Below are positions 1-8,115 of a stretch of DNA of 64,000 nt, in pieces. A model generated the notes under the pieces. It did not search any database, had not been told where the DNA came from, and saw nothing but the letters and a program-made list of their open reading frames with translations. Numbering within the stretch: the first letter of the stretch is position 1; every line of letters begins with the position of its first letter. This stretch comes from Duganella lactea (GTDB lineage: Bacteria; Pseudomonadota; Gammaproteobacteria; Burkholderiales; Burkholderiaceae_D), in contig NZ_WWCP01000015.1 in assembly GCF_009857505.1 (NCBI RefSeq), forward strand, positions 1-64,000, in the 5' to 3' direction. The translations under genes and the position numbers were made by a program.

Positions 1-62
1 TCGCCCAGCTTCGTCAGCTTGGCTTCGCGCTCCTGCGCAGCAAAAAGGTTGGGTTTCATCAT
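1..62 (-). CDS. IS transposase N-terminus (partial, runs off window)
   Basis: An open frame begins with two ATG codons at 62 and 59 and runs off the left edge. The visible peptide starts MMKPNLFAAQEREAKLTKLG. Its pattern (Phe near residue 6, a charged stretch, then Leu-Gly) resembles the N-terminus of IS5-family transposases, which usually continue Gly-Asp-x-Leu. Only 20 residues are visible, so the family call is tentative. It reads away from, and in the same direction as, the truncated RCC1 gene upstream, which fits an insertion sequence that landed in that gene. It could also be an ordinary gene start. Confidence 0.4.
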   Translation of the reverse strand, partial: MMKPNLFAAQEREAKLTKLG

Positions 63-92
63 GGCAGAGTCGTCAAGGTTGATGCGCTGACA

Positions 93-800
93 TCATGCCA
101 CGGCCGGGCCGGTTTTTCGAGGCCCCCCATATTTGTTGTTTCCAAAACACTTTGCACCGCCGGCAATATCGGTATAACACGTAACAGAACTATAAGCCTT
201 GATAGCAACAACATCATTCATGCCGGCAGCATATAAAGGCGTCTCACTTTTAGGGATAGAAGTGTTTCTATTAAGTTGCCCCCCCAAATTCGTCCCCCAG
301 CAATATACATTCCCATAATTATCTATCACACAAGCGTGATTTGATCCAACAGTCAGGGCTTTAGCGGCTCCAGTTGGTATTTGCACCTGAAGAGGTTTTC
401 TGCTAGAGGCCACTGCACGGGTACCGAGCTGACGCTGGTCGTTTATACCCCAACAAAAGACCATTCCGGTCGATGTTAAAGCACAAGTAAAAAAGGCACC
501 TCCGTCAATGGCTACAATCTGGTATTGCTCCAAGCCCTCAACCGTTACAGGCGTAGTGCTAGTACCAGATATTGAATTTCCCAATTCACCATAACTGTTA
601 CCTCCCCAGCACTTGGCTCCACCTGTGGCTAAAGCAGCGCATGAGTGAGCAGTACCAGCACCCACGGCTGTTGCCACCGCAGCATGAGAAAGTGACGAGC
701 TAAAAATGACGAAAAACACTACCATCGCCTGGAGACATAAGATCAAGTGCAGTTTTATTTTACGATCAAATCGCTTTAGAAATCTCATGTACATTTGCAT
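93..800 (-). pseudogene. RCC1-repeat secreted protein, 3'-truncated
   Basis: This 235-residue product has a signal peptide (a hydrophobic stretch ending SLSHA at about residue 40) followed by at least four RCC1-type beta-propeller repeats. The repeats show the hallmark CWG-x-N-x-x-G-x-L-G cores and paired cysteines. RCC1 propellers need about seven blades, and bacterial secreted members are usually 350 residues or more, so this one is short. The last repeat breaks off at NNKYGG and continues as a GC-rich tail (PRKTGPAVA), which suggests the 3' end was replaced by inserted DNA near 113-125. The gene body is clearly AT-richer than its surroundings, a sign of transfer. The start is uncertain between ATGs at 800, 794 and 788; an AAGGG motif lies just before the first. 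Function is unknown, perhaps surface or adhesion. Confidence 0.6.
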
Positions 801-931
801 CCCTTTTTAAATAGACATGAAAATAAGTGTACATCAGAAAAATTCCAAAAAGCAACAAATTTAACCTCAGCAATATGATATTTTCATTAAAATCAAATAT
901 AATTAAAATTTCAAAAAAAATAATAAAATAT
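801..931. other. AT-rich intergenic segment between flgF and the RCC1 gene
   Basis: This 131-bp gap is made largely of A and T runs, in sharp contrast to the GC-rich flagellar genes beside it. It probably holds the promoter of the RCC1-like gene. No gene or clear terminator was found. The composition marks the junction between the flagellar operon and acquired DNA. Confidence 0.55.
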
Positions 932-1672
932 TTAACTTAATGATAATATTTGAGTGGCTTTTGCGGCGTTATTCTCGGCGTTCTTCATCAGGCTCATTTG
1001 CATTTCAAACTGCCTTGCCAGGCTGATCATGTTGACCATGGAGTCGACCGGATTGACGTTGCTGCCCTCCAGCACGCCATCGACCACGCGCACATTCGGA
1101 TCGTTCTCGGCCGGCGTGCCGTCGGCCTGGCGGAACAGGCCGTCGTCGCCGCGTATCAAGCCCTTGACGTCCGGGTTGACCAGTTTCAGCCGTCCCAGCA
1201 CATTGGCCGGGCCGGGCGCGAAGTTGTCGTTGACCACGCTCACCGTGCCGTCGCTGGCGATGGCGATCTTGGTGTCCGGCGGCACCGCGATCGGACCGCC
1301 GTCACCGATCAGCGTCTGCCCGCTGGTGGTCTGCAGGATGCCGTTTTCGGTGATCTTCAGCCCGCCGTTGCGGGTGTAGGCCTCCGAACCGTCGGCCGAC
1401 TGCACCGCCAGCCAGCCCTGGTCGCGGATGGCGATGTCGAGCGAGCGGCCGGTGGTCTGCATCGGCCCGGAACGGAAGTCCGCGCCGACCGTTGAGTCGA
1501 CCACGAAGGCGCGTGTCGGCAAGCCCTCGGACACCACCGGCACCGCCCGGAACGAATCGAGCTGGGCGCGAAAGCCGGTGGTGGTGGCGTTGGCCAGGTT
1601 GTTCGACACCGTGGCCTGCTGCTCCATCACGTGGCGGGCGCCGGTCATCGCGGTATAGACGAGACGGTCCAT
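932..1672 (-). CDS. flgF: Flagellar basal-body rod protein FlgF
   Basis: This is a proximal rod protein of the flagellar basal body, exported by the flagellar type III system. The 246-residue product has the N-terminal rod signature NNLANATTTGFRA (about residues 24-36) and the C-terminal heptad region around PVDSMVNMISLARQFEMQM that is shared by rod and hook proteins. Length is normal for FlgF. It is the last flagellar gene of flgBCDEF in this window, 33 bp after flgE. The last few codons are AT-rich and abut the foreign segment. flgG, normally next, is not seen within the remaining 931 bp. Confidence 0.95.
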   Translation of the reverse strand: MDRLVYTAMTGARHVMEQQATVSNNLANATTTGFRAQLDSFRAVPVVSEGLPTRAFVVDSTVGADFRSGPMQTTGRSLDIAIRDQGWLAVQSADGSEAYTRNGGLKITENGILQTTSGQTLIGDGGPIAVPPDTKIAIASDGTVSVVNDNFAPGPANVLGRLKLVNPDVKGLIRGDDGLFRQADGTPAENDPNVRVVDGVLEGSNVNPVDSMVNMISLARQFEMQMSLMKNAENNAAKATQILSLS

Positions 1673-1705
1673 GATTGACTCCTATACGTCGATTAACGCA
1701 GCGCT

Positions 1706-3256
1706 TTAACGCAGATTCACCAACGTCTGCAGCACCGAGTCCTGGGTCTTGATGGTCTGCGCATTGGCCTGGTAGACGCGCTGCGCGGTGATCATGTTGA
1801 CCAGCTCGGCCGTCAGGTCGGTGTTCGAGGTTTCCACCGAGCTGGCGCGCAGCTGACCCATGGCGCCGGCGTTCGGCACGCCGATGGTCGGCGGGCCAGA
1901 AGCCGCGCTTTCCGACCAGGCATTGTTGCCCAGCGGTGTCAGGCCGTCGACGCTGGCGAAGTTGGCCATGGCGATCTGGCCCATGGCGCGCGACTTGCCG
2001 TTGCTGTACTGGCCCAGGATCACGCCGTTTTCATCGATCGAATAGCGCTGCCAGGAGCCGGCCGAGTAGCCGTTCTGCTTCGAGCCCAGGTCGTTGGTCA
2101 CGCTGCCGTACTGGGTGGTCTTGTCGAAGGTGGTCGAGACCGTCATCGGCTCCTGCGCGCCGGTGTCGGGGAAAATCGGCAGCTTGACCTGGAACGGCAG
2201 CGTTTGCGGCGGGTTCATCAGCGCCATCGCTTGCGAGTCGAGCGCGCCGTTCTTGGTGAACAACAGCGTGCCGATCTTGACCGCCGGCACCGTGGTGGCG
2301 GCGCCCAGCAAGGCGTTGATCTGGTCCGGCGTCTTACCGGTGATCGAGCCGCTGCCACTCGGGTCCAGCGCGGTGAAGGCGCTATCGATGGCGGCGAGCT
2401 GCGCGTCGGTGGCGCCGGCGGTGACAGCGGCACCGCGCATGGCGTCGCGCGCGGCACCGGCGTAGTTGGCGGCGGCAGTCGCGACGGCTGCCGTATCCGG
2501 CGGTACCGCGCGTACCGCGTTATTGTATTCCAGGCGCGCGGCCACCACGGCGGGATCGGTGTTGACGGCGGCGGCCACACTGGCCGACAGGATCTCCTTG
2601 TTGTCGGCGGCGGCGTACACGTCCCAGGTGTTGGCATCGGTCTTGACGTAGTAGGTGGTCATGATGTGCGCGGTGCCAAGCGAGTCGTACACGTCCAGCA
2701 CGGTCTGCTTGTTGTAGCTGGTCGGATCGTTGGCGTCGAACGGAATGGTGGTGGGCACCTTCTCGGCCGAGCTCAGGTTCAACTGGAAGTTGGCCTCGGT
2801 GGTTTGCACCGGCGTCAGGTCGGACTTGTCCAGCGTCAGCGGCACCGGCGCGCCCAGTTGGATCACGCCGGCGGTGTTGGCCAGGTAGCCGGTCAGCTGC
2901 GCGCCCTGGGCGTTGACCAGCGTATGCGTTTTGTCCTCGTGAAACTGGCCGTTGCGCGAATACTGCACCGCGCCGTTGACCACCAGACGGAAGAAGCCGC
3001 CGCCGTTGATCGCCACGTCCAGCGGGTTGCTGCTGCTTTCGATATTGCCCTGCGTGAATTGCTGCGCCAGTTTGGACACAGTCACACCAATCCCCGGGTT
3101 ATTGCCCGACACGCCGTTCAGCGAGTTGGCGTACAGGTCGGCAAACTGCGCTTGCGAACTCTTGAAGCCGACGGTGCTGGCGTTGGCGATGTTGTTGCCG
3201 ATGACGTCCAGCGATTTGGATGCGGCGTTCAAGCCGCTCAACCCTTGTTGGAACAT
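1706..3256 (-). CDS. flgE: Flagellar hook protein FlgE
   Basis: FlgE is the structural subunit of the flagellar hook. The 516-residue product has the N-terminal motif NNIANASTVGFKSS (about residues 22-35) and a C-terminal coiled region ending TIKTQDSVLQTLVNLR. It is longer than a typical FlgE (about 400-430). The extra length is an Ala-rich stretch at about residues 222-325, within the surface-exposed middle domain. It lies 29 bp after flgD and precedes flgF in the same operon. Hook-protein middle domains vary widely between species, so the insertion is probably tolerated on the hook surface. Confidence 0.95.
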   Translation of the reverse strand: MFQQGLSGLNAASKSLDVIGNNIANASTVGFKSSQAQFADLYANSLNGVSGNNPGIGVTVSKLAQQFTQGNIESSSNPLDVAINGGGFFRLVVNGAVQYSRNGQFHEDKTHTLVNAQGAQLTGYLANTAGVIQLGAPVPLTLDKSDLTPVQTTEANFQLNLSSAEKVPTTIPFDANDPTSYNKQTVLDVYDSLGTAHIMTTYYVKTDANTWDVYAAADNKEILSASVAAAVNTDPAVVAARLEYNNAVRAVPPDTAAVATAAANYAGAARDAMRGAAVTAGATDAQLAAIDSAFTALDPSGSGSITGKTPDQINALLGAATTVPAVKIGTLLFTKNGALDSQAMALMNPPQTLPFQVKLPIFPDTGAQEPMTVSTTFDKTTQYGSVTNDLGSKQNGYSAGSWQRYSIDENGVILGQYSNGKSRAMGQIAMANFASVDGLTPLGNNAWSESAASGPPTIGVPNAGAMGQLRASSVETSNTDLTAELVNMITAQRVYQANAQTIKTQDSVLQTLVNLR

Positions 3257-3285
3257 GGTATTCCCCTATCTCAGTGTGGTACTGC

Positions 3286-3981
3286 TTACAGAACTTCCTT
3301 GATGTCGCTCATGCTGAAATGGCCGAGCGAGGTATTGAGCTTGACGCCGCCGGCGCCGGTCGACACGCTGGCCACCGCCGCCAGTTGCAGCGGCGTCGCG
3401 GTCACCTTGCTGCCGGCGTTACTGGCGCTGACGGCGACGGTGTAGTTGCCGGCCGGCGCGGTGGTGCTCTTGTCGTCCATCAGGCCGTCCCAGGTGATCG
3501 GGTAAGTGCCGGCCGCGGCGTTGGTCATGCTCATCGTGCGCACGGTCTTGCCGGTGGCGTTCTTGATCTCGATCGACACCGCCTGCGAATCGGACGGCAA
3601 CTCGATGCCGAACATGCTGGAACTGCTGGTCTTGCCGTCGGCGTCGGTGGTGGTGCTCAGCGTCAGGCCCTTGCCTTCGACCAGCACGCCCTTGCCGATC
3701 AGGCCGATCGCGGTGGCCGACTGGGTGCTGGCGATGTCGCCGCGCAGCGTTTCCAGCGTGGCGTTGACCTTGTTGATGCCGGTCACGGTCGACAGCTGGG
3801 CCAACTGGCTGGTCATGGCCGCGTTGTCCATCGGGTTCAGCGGGTCCTGATTTTTCAGCTGCGTCACCAGCAGCGTCATGAATTTGTCCTGGTCCGCCTG
3901 CACGCTGTCGGTGCTGGTGGTCTTGGTGTTCGGCGTCGAGTTGACGGCGGCCGGGGTGTCGATAATTCCGCTCACGCTCAT
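3286..3981 (-). CDS. flgD: Flagellar hook assembly scaffold FlgD
   Basis: FlgD caps the growing hook and is needed for FlgE polymerisation. The 231-residue product has the conserved N-terminal FlgD block (QDKFMTLLVTQLKNQDPLNP, about residues 31-50), followed by a beta-sandwich with FlgD Ig-like and Tudor-like character around GTYPITWDGLMDD. Length is normal. It sits between flgC and flgE, as in most proteobacterial flg operons. A Gly/Ala-rich C-terminus is present. Confidence 0.94.
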   Translation of the reverse strand: MSVSGIIDTPAAVNSTPNTKTTSTDSVQADQDKFMTLLVTQLKNQDPLNPMDNAAMTSQLAQLSTVTGINKVNATLETLRGDIASTQSATAIGLIGKGVLVEGKGLTLSTTTDADGKTSSSSMFGIELPSDSQAVSIEIKNATGKTVRTMSMTNAAAGTYPITWDGLMDDKSTTAPAGNYTVAVSASNAGSKVTATPLQLAAVASVSTGAGGVKLNTSLGHFSMSDIKEVL

Positions 3982-3997
3982 GATGGTCTCTTCTTAA

Positions 3998-4408
3998 TTA
4001 CGTTTGACCGATGGTCAGGGTTTTCAACAGCAGCGTCTTGGCCGCGTTCATGGTTTCCACGTTGGTCTGGTAGGAGCGCGAGGCCGACAGCATGTTGACC
4101 ATCTCATCCACCACATTCACGTTGGGCATCGTCACATAGCCGTTCTCGTCGGCGGCCGGGTGCTTGGGGTCGTACATCATCTTCATCGGCGACTGGTCTT
4201 CCACCACCTGCTTGACCCGCACCCCGGTCGACGTGCCGCCGTTGGTCGGCGTCTGCGCCTCGAACACCACCTGGCGCGCGCGGTACGCCTCGCCGCTGGC
4301 GCTGGTGGCGGAATCGGCATTGGCCAGGTTGGAGGCCACCACGTTCAGACGCTGCGCCTGCGCGCTCATCGCCGAACCCGAGACATCGAAAATTTTAAAC
4401 AGCGACAT
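3998..4408 (-). CDS. flgC: Flagellar basal-body rod protein FlgC
   Basis: FlgC is a proximal rod subunit. The 136-residue product begins MSLFKIFDVSGSAMSAQ and carries the rod motif VASNLANADSA (about residues 24-34). The C-terminal helix includes VNVVDEMVNMLSASRSYQTN. Length is typical. It starts two bases after flgB ends, so the two are likely translationally coupled, and it is followed by flgD. Confidence 0.95.
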   Translation of the reverse strand: MSLFKIFDVSGSAMSAQAQRLNVVASNLANADSATSASGEAYRARQVVFEAQTPTNGGTSTGVRVKQVVEDQSPMKMMYDPKHPAADENGYVTMPNVNVVDEMVNMLSASRSYQTNVETMNAAKTLLLKTLTIGQT

Positions 4409-4410
4409 GA

Positions 4411-4839
4411 TCAGTTCCCCGGCTGGATGGCGGCCAGCATCGCCTTGATCTGGCCATTAATGGCGTTAATCCCGGCTTCGTAGCGGATGGCGTTGTCGGC
4501 AAACTGGTTGCGTTCGACGTCCATGTCCACCGTGTTGCCGTCCACCGCACCCTGCACCACGCCGCGGTACAGCAGCGGCGTGCCGTCGGCCAGCGTACCG
4601 GCACCTTGCTGAGGGCTGGGGTAATGCTTGCCGGCGGTGGTGCTCAGCGTCGGCTTGGCGTTCGGGTCGGCCTTGTCCATGGCGGCCTGCAGCGCGCTGG
4701 TGAAGTCGATGTCGCGCGCCTTGTAATTCGGTGTGTCCGCGTTGGCGATATTGGAAGCGATGACGCTCTGGCGCGCCGAGCGCAGACTCAGGGCGGTCTC
4801 ATTGAAGCGCATATAATCGTCTAGCTTGCTGCCGAGCAT
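4411..4839 (-). CDS. flgB: Flagellar basal-body rod protein FlgB
   Basis: FlgB is a proximal rod subunit and the first gene of flgBCDEF. The start at 4839 was chosen because it gives the family-typical N-terminus MLGSKLDDYMRFNETAL and has a strong ribosome binding site (AGGGGAG) just upstream; the reading frame continues further upstream but without family similarity. The 142-residue product has the rod motif VIASNIANADTPNYKARD near residues 27-44. It is divergent from flgA across a 154-bp promoter region, the usual arrangement. Confidence 0.94.
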   Translation of the reverse strand: MLGSKLDDYMRFNETALSLRSARQSVIASNIANADTPNYKARDIDFTSALQAAMDKADPNAKPTLSTTAGKHYPSPQQGAGTLADGTPLLYRGVVQGAVDGNTVDMDVERNQFADNAIRYEAGINAINGQIKAMLAAIQPGN

Positions 4840-4993
4840 GATTCGCTCCCCTTCCACATTGATGACAGGATCGATGATACGGAGTTGCCTTCCGTAACCA
4901 TCGACCGATAAGCAGCCGATTTCCCGCCTTATTCGCCGCTTCAAGATCAGCCCGCCCCACTATCATGGCAACATTGAACCGGAACCTCACATC

Positions 4994-5689
4994 ATGAAAC
5001 CACGCCTGCTGATCACTACGCTGTTGACCGCCGCCTTGAGCGCCCACGCCGGCGCCCAGACCGGCCGCCAGGAAGTGGCCGTACTGAAAAGCACGGTCGA
5101 ACAATTCCTGCAGGTGCAGGCCGGCGGCCTGCCGGGCCAGGTCACGGTCAACGTCGGCGCCATCGATCCGCGCCTGAACCTGGCGGCCTGCGCCGAACCG
5201 CAGGCGTTCTTCATGCCGGGCGCGCGCGCCTGGGGCAAGACCACGGTCGGTGTGCGCTGCGCCGCGCCCGCCACGTGGACGGTCTATATTCAAGCCAATG
5301 TGACAGTGGTCGGCGAGTACATCGCCGCCGCCGCGCCGCTGGTCCAGGGCCAGCCGATCGACGCCGGCCAGCTGACGGTGCTCAAGGGCGATCTGACAAT
5401 GTTGCCTGCTGGCATAGCCACCGACGTTAGCCAGGTGATCGGCCGCAGCGCCACGGTCTCGCTACCGCCGGGCACGCCCTTGCGGCTCGATACCTTGCGC
5501 AGCAAACCGGTGGTGCAGTCCGGCCAACTGGTGCGGCTGGTGTCCAGCGGCAGCAATTTCAGCGTGTCGGCCGAGGGCCGCGCCATGAGCACGGCCGGCG
5601 ACGGCCAGGTGGTGCAGGTCAGAACCGGGAACGGCCAGCAGATCAGCGGCATCGCCAAGACCGGCGGCCTGGTCGAGGTGGCATTTTGA
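4994..5689 (+). CDS. flgA: Flagellar P-ring assembly chaperone FlgA
   Basis: FlgA is a periplasmic chaperone for FlgI P-ring assembly. The 231-residue product has a Sec signal peptide (MKPRLLITTLLTAALSAHAG), a variable N-terminal domain and an SAF-like domain beginning near residue 105 (AAAPLVQGQPIDAGQLTVLKG). The C-terminal FlgA core ends GQQISGIAKTGGLVEVAF. It is divergent from flgB and lies 99 bp before flgM. The alternative of a Cpa/RcpC-type SAF protein is unlikely given the neighbours. Confidence 0.93.
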   Translation: MKPRLLITTLLTAALSAHAGAQTGRQEVAVLKSTVEQFLQVQAGGLPGQVTVNVGAIDPRLNLAACAEPQAFFMPGARAWGKTTVGVRCAAPATWTVYIQANVTVVGEYIAAAAPLVQGQPIDAGQLTVLKGDLTMLPAGIATDVSQVIGRSATVSLPPGTPLRLDTLRSKPVVQSGQLVRLVSSGSNFSVSAEGRAMSTAGDGQVVQVRTGNGQQISGIAKTGGLVEVAF

Positions 5690-5714
5690 GCAATAAAAAG
5701 CACGCCGCGCCGGC

Positions 5715-5741
5715 TAAAGTTTACCGCCAGACCGCCGTTAC
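5715..5741 (+). promoter_or_regulatory. Putative sigma-28 (FliA) promoter of flgMN
   Basis: TAAAGTTT at 5715-5722 matches the enterobacterial FliA -35 consensus exactly. After an 11-bp spacer comes GCCGTTAC at 5734-5741, a 6 of 8 match to the GCCGATAA -10 element. It lies about 50 bp before the flgM start, as expected for late-class flgM expression. Confidence 0.75.
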
Positions 5742-5788
5742 CGACTCAGATCCCGGAGTTTCGTACTCCTAGCTGAGAAGGAAATGCT

Positions 5789-6106
5789 GTGAAAGTCAAT
5801 GACTCATTAAAGAGCACGCCCGGCCTGCCGTCGACGCCGGCCGCCGCTGGTGCGACCGCGCGTGGCGCGGAAAAAGCGGCCCAGACCGCGGCGACCAACG
5901 TCGCCTCGGACAATGTACGCCTGTCGCCGCAAGGCCAGGCAATGGCGGCCAGTTCTGCCAGCGGCGCCAACGCCGTGTTCGACACCAAGAAAGTCGAACG
6001 CATCAAGTTGGCGATTGCCGATGGTCAGTTCCAGGTCAACTCGGAAAAAGTAGCGGATGGCTTGCTGGATACCGTCAAGGATCTGCTGCACTCACGAAAA
6101 CGATAG
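5789..6106 (+). CDS. flgM: Anti-sigma-28 factor FlgM
   Basis: FlgM binds and inhibits FliA (sigma-28) until hook completion, then is exported. The 105-residue product has a disordered Ala-rich N-terminal half and the conserved C-terminal sigma-binding region KVERIKLAIADGQFQVNSEK, followed by ADGLLDTVKDLL. Length is typical. It is preceded by a FliA-type promoter, giving the usual feedback loop, and followed seven bases later by flgN. The sigma factor it restrains, fliA, is encoded 2 kb away on the opposite strand. Confidence 0.93.
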   Translation: MKVNDSLKSTPGLPSTPAAAGATARGAEKAAQTAATNVASDNVRLSPQGQAMAASSASGANAVFDTKKVERIKLAIADGQFQVNSEKVADGLLDTVKDLLHSRKR

Positions 6107-6113
6107 GATTATC

Positions 6114-6590
6114 ATGGCCACCGTCACCCCGCTGAACAGCCTGCGCGAAGAAGAACACATCATGTCCACACTGCTGGACTTGCTGCGCCAGGAACAGCAA
6201 CTGCTGGTGACGGCGGACATTGAAGGCCTGCCGGCCGTCACCAGCCGCAAGACCGCGCTGGTCACCCAGATGACGCTGCTGTCGGCGCAACGCCACCGCA
6301 CGCTGGGCAAATGTGGTTTTCCCGCCGAGGAAGCCGGCATGGACGCCTGGATTGAAGCCAGCGGCGAAGCGCGCGAGGCGTCGGCCAGCCTGTGGCAGGC
6401 GCTGCTGCAACACACGCGCGCAGCCAAGGAACTGAACCGCATCAACGGCATGCTGATCAACAAGCAGATGGGCCATACGCAGGACGCGCTGCAAACGCTG
6501 CGCCCGCAAGGCGCCACCGCCAACAACTTCTACGGCCCGGGCGGCATTTCCACCTCGGTGCCGCGCAGCCGCGGCTTCCTCGCCGGCTGA
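6114..6590 (+). CDS. flgN: Flagellar export chaperone FlgN
   Basis: FlgN is a cytoplasmic chaperone for the hook-filament junction proteins FlgK and FlgL. The start at 6114 follows an AGGA motif and removes a nonhomologous upstream extension. The 158-residue product is mostly helical (STLLDLLRQEQQLL, then the long RKTALVTQMTLLSAQRHRTL segment), with a disordered C-terminus ending PRSRGFLAG, as in betaproteobacterial FlgN. It follows flgM directly, and its stop abuts the stop of the convergent motD. Confidence 0.88.
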   Translation: MATVTPLNSLREEEHIMSTLLDLLRQEQQLLVTADIEGLPAVTSRKTALVTQMTLLSAQRHRTLGKCGFPAEEAGMDAWIEASGEAREASASLWQALLQHTRAAKELNRINGMLINKQMGHTQDALQTLRPQGATANNFYGPGGISTSVPRSRGFLAG

Positions 6591-7367
6591 TTACTGCGCT
6601 GGCGCGACGGGCGTCGGCAATTCCGTTGATGGATCGGGAATCCCCGACAATATCGTGACCGCCACGCGACGGTTGCGCGCGCGGCCCTCGGCCGTGTCGT
6701 TGCTTGCCACCGGCTGGTTGGCGCTGAAGCCGACCGCGGTCAGGCGTTCCGGCGCCACGCCGGCGTCGATGAACAGCCGCACCACGCTGCTGGCGCGCAC
6801 CGCCGACAATTCCCAGTTGGAAGGAAAACGCGGATTGCCGATCGGCTGATTGTCGGTATGCCCTTCCACCTGCACATGATGCGGGTCGGCCGCCAGCAGG
6901 CTGGCCACCGCGCGCAGCGCCTCCACCGACGCCGGCATCAGCCGCGCGTCGCCCGGATCGAACAGCACCGAGGCGTTGATCTCAACGCTGACGCCGCGGC
7001 TATTCTGCGTCACCCGCACCTTGCCCTCCTTCACCAGCGGCGCCATGGTGGACAGCAAATCCTGCGCCAGCTTGGTCATCTGCTCTTTTTCCTTGCGCAG
7101 CAACTCGGTGCGGCGCTTCAGGCCGGGATTAGGAATCGGCAGGTTCTGCACCTGGGTGTTGACCGGCGTGGCCGAGCCCTGGCCGCCGAAGGCGTTGCCG
7201 AGCGCATCGGAGAACACTTTGTACTTGCCGATGTTGACCGCCGAAATCGCATACATCACCACAAAGAACGCGAACAGCAGCGTGATGAAGTCGGCATAGG
7301 AAATCAGCCAGCGTTCATGGTTCTCCGGTTCATCGTCGAACTTGCGGCGGGCGCGGCGGTACTGCAT
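6591..7367 (-). CDS. motD: Flagellar motor stator protein MotD (MotB family)
   Basis: MotD is the peptidoglycan-anchored stator subunit that pairs with MotC. The 258-residue product has one N-terminal membrane helix (about residues 21-45) containing the proton-binding Asp26 in SYADFITLLFAFF. The periplasmic OmpA/MotB domain at about residues 136-240 carries VEGHTDNQPIG and the RARNRRVAV peptidoglycan-binding motif. Linkage to motC and fliA, as in Pseudomonas, argues for MotD rather than the classical MotB. It starts one base after the motC stop. Confidence 0.9.
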   Translation of the reverse strand: MQYRRARRKFDDEPENHERWLISYADFITLLFAFFVVMYAISAVNIGKYKVFSDALGNAFGGQGSATPVNTQVQNLPIPNPGLKRRTELLRKEKEQMTKLAQDLLSTMAPLVKEGKVRVTQNSRGVSVEINASVLFDPGDARLMPASVEALRAVASLLAADPHHVQVEGHTDNQPIGNPRFPSNWELSAVRASSVVRLFIDAGVAPERLTAVGFSANQPVASNDTAEGRARNRRVAVTILSGIPDPSTELPTPVAPAQ

Positions 7368-7368
7368 G

Positions 7369-8115
7369 TCAGTGCTCCCGCATCAGCGTGGCGATGCGTT
7401 CGTCGATGACGCGCGTGTGGTCGCCGGTGGCGATGTCGTAGAACACCTGCGCGGCGATCTCCTGCTGATGCACGGCCTGGGTGACGATGGCCTTGAGCTT
7501 GTTGGCGATCGGGTAGAACAACAGGTTGGCCAGGCCGACGCCGTAGATGGTCGAGACGAAGGCGATGGCGATGCCGGAGCCCAGCTTGCTGGGGTCGGTC
7601 AGGTTTTCCATCACGTGGATCAGGCCCAGCACGGCGCCGAGAATGCCGATGGTGGGCGAATAACCGGCCGCCGATTCCCAGATCCGCACCGCCTGGCGCT
7701 CGGCCGTTTCATAGGCGGTGATTTCGGTGTCCAGCAGCTGGCGCAGCTTTTCCGGCGCGATGCCGTCGACGATCAAGCGCAGGCCCTTGACGTTGAACGG
7801 GTCCTTGGACGACAGCATGTAGCGCTCCAGCGACAGCAGGCCGTCACGGCGCGCGGCCTGGTTCCAGGCGGTGATGTCGCGCGCCAGCAGCGCGCGGGTA
7901 TCCGGCGGCGGCGCAAACACCAGCCGCAGCATGCGCAGGCCGCGCACCAAGGTTTTGAAGCGGGTTTGCAGCAGCACCGCGCCGAACGTGCCGATCACCA
8001 CGATGGCGAACGCCGCCGGCTGCAGCAGCGACGTCAGCTTGCCACCCTCCAGCGTCTGGCCGATGATGATGCCGGCCAGCGCCAGCAGCACCCCGGCTAC
8101 GCTGGCCCAGTCCAA
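7369..8115 (-). CDS. motC: Flagellar motor stator protein MotC (MotA family)
   Basis: MotC is an inner-membrane stator subunit that conducts protons together with MotD and drives rotor torque. The 248-residue product has four predicted membrane segments: two N-terminal, then PTIGILGAVLGLIHVM and IAIAFVSTIYGVGLANLLFYP. A cytoplasmic loop lies between the pairs, as in the MotA/TolQ/ExbB family. Its start overlaps the end of fliA by 19 bp, indicating coupling. Confidence 0.92.
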   Translation of the reverse strand: MDWASVAGVLLALAGIIIGQTLEGGKLTSLLQPAAFAIVVIGTFGAVLLQTRFKTLVRGLRMLRLVFAPPPDTRALLARDITAWNQAARRDGLLSLERYMLSSKDPFNVKGLRLIVDGIAPEKLRQLLDTEITAYETAERQAVRIWESAAGYSPTIGILGAVLGLIHVMENLTDPSKLGSGIAIAFVSTIYGVGLANLLFYPIANKLKAIVTQAVHQQEIAAQVFYDIATGDHTRVIDERIATLMREH

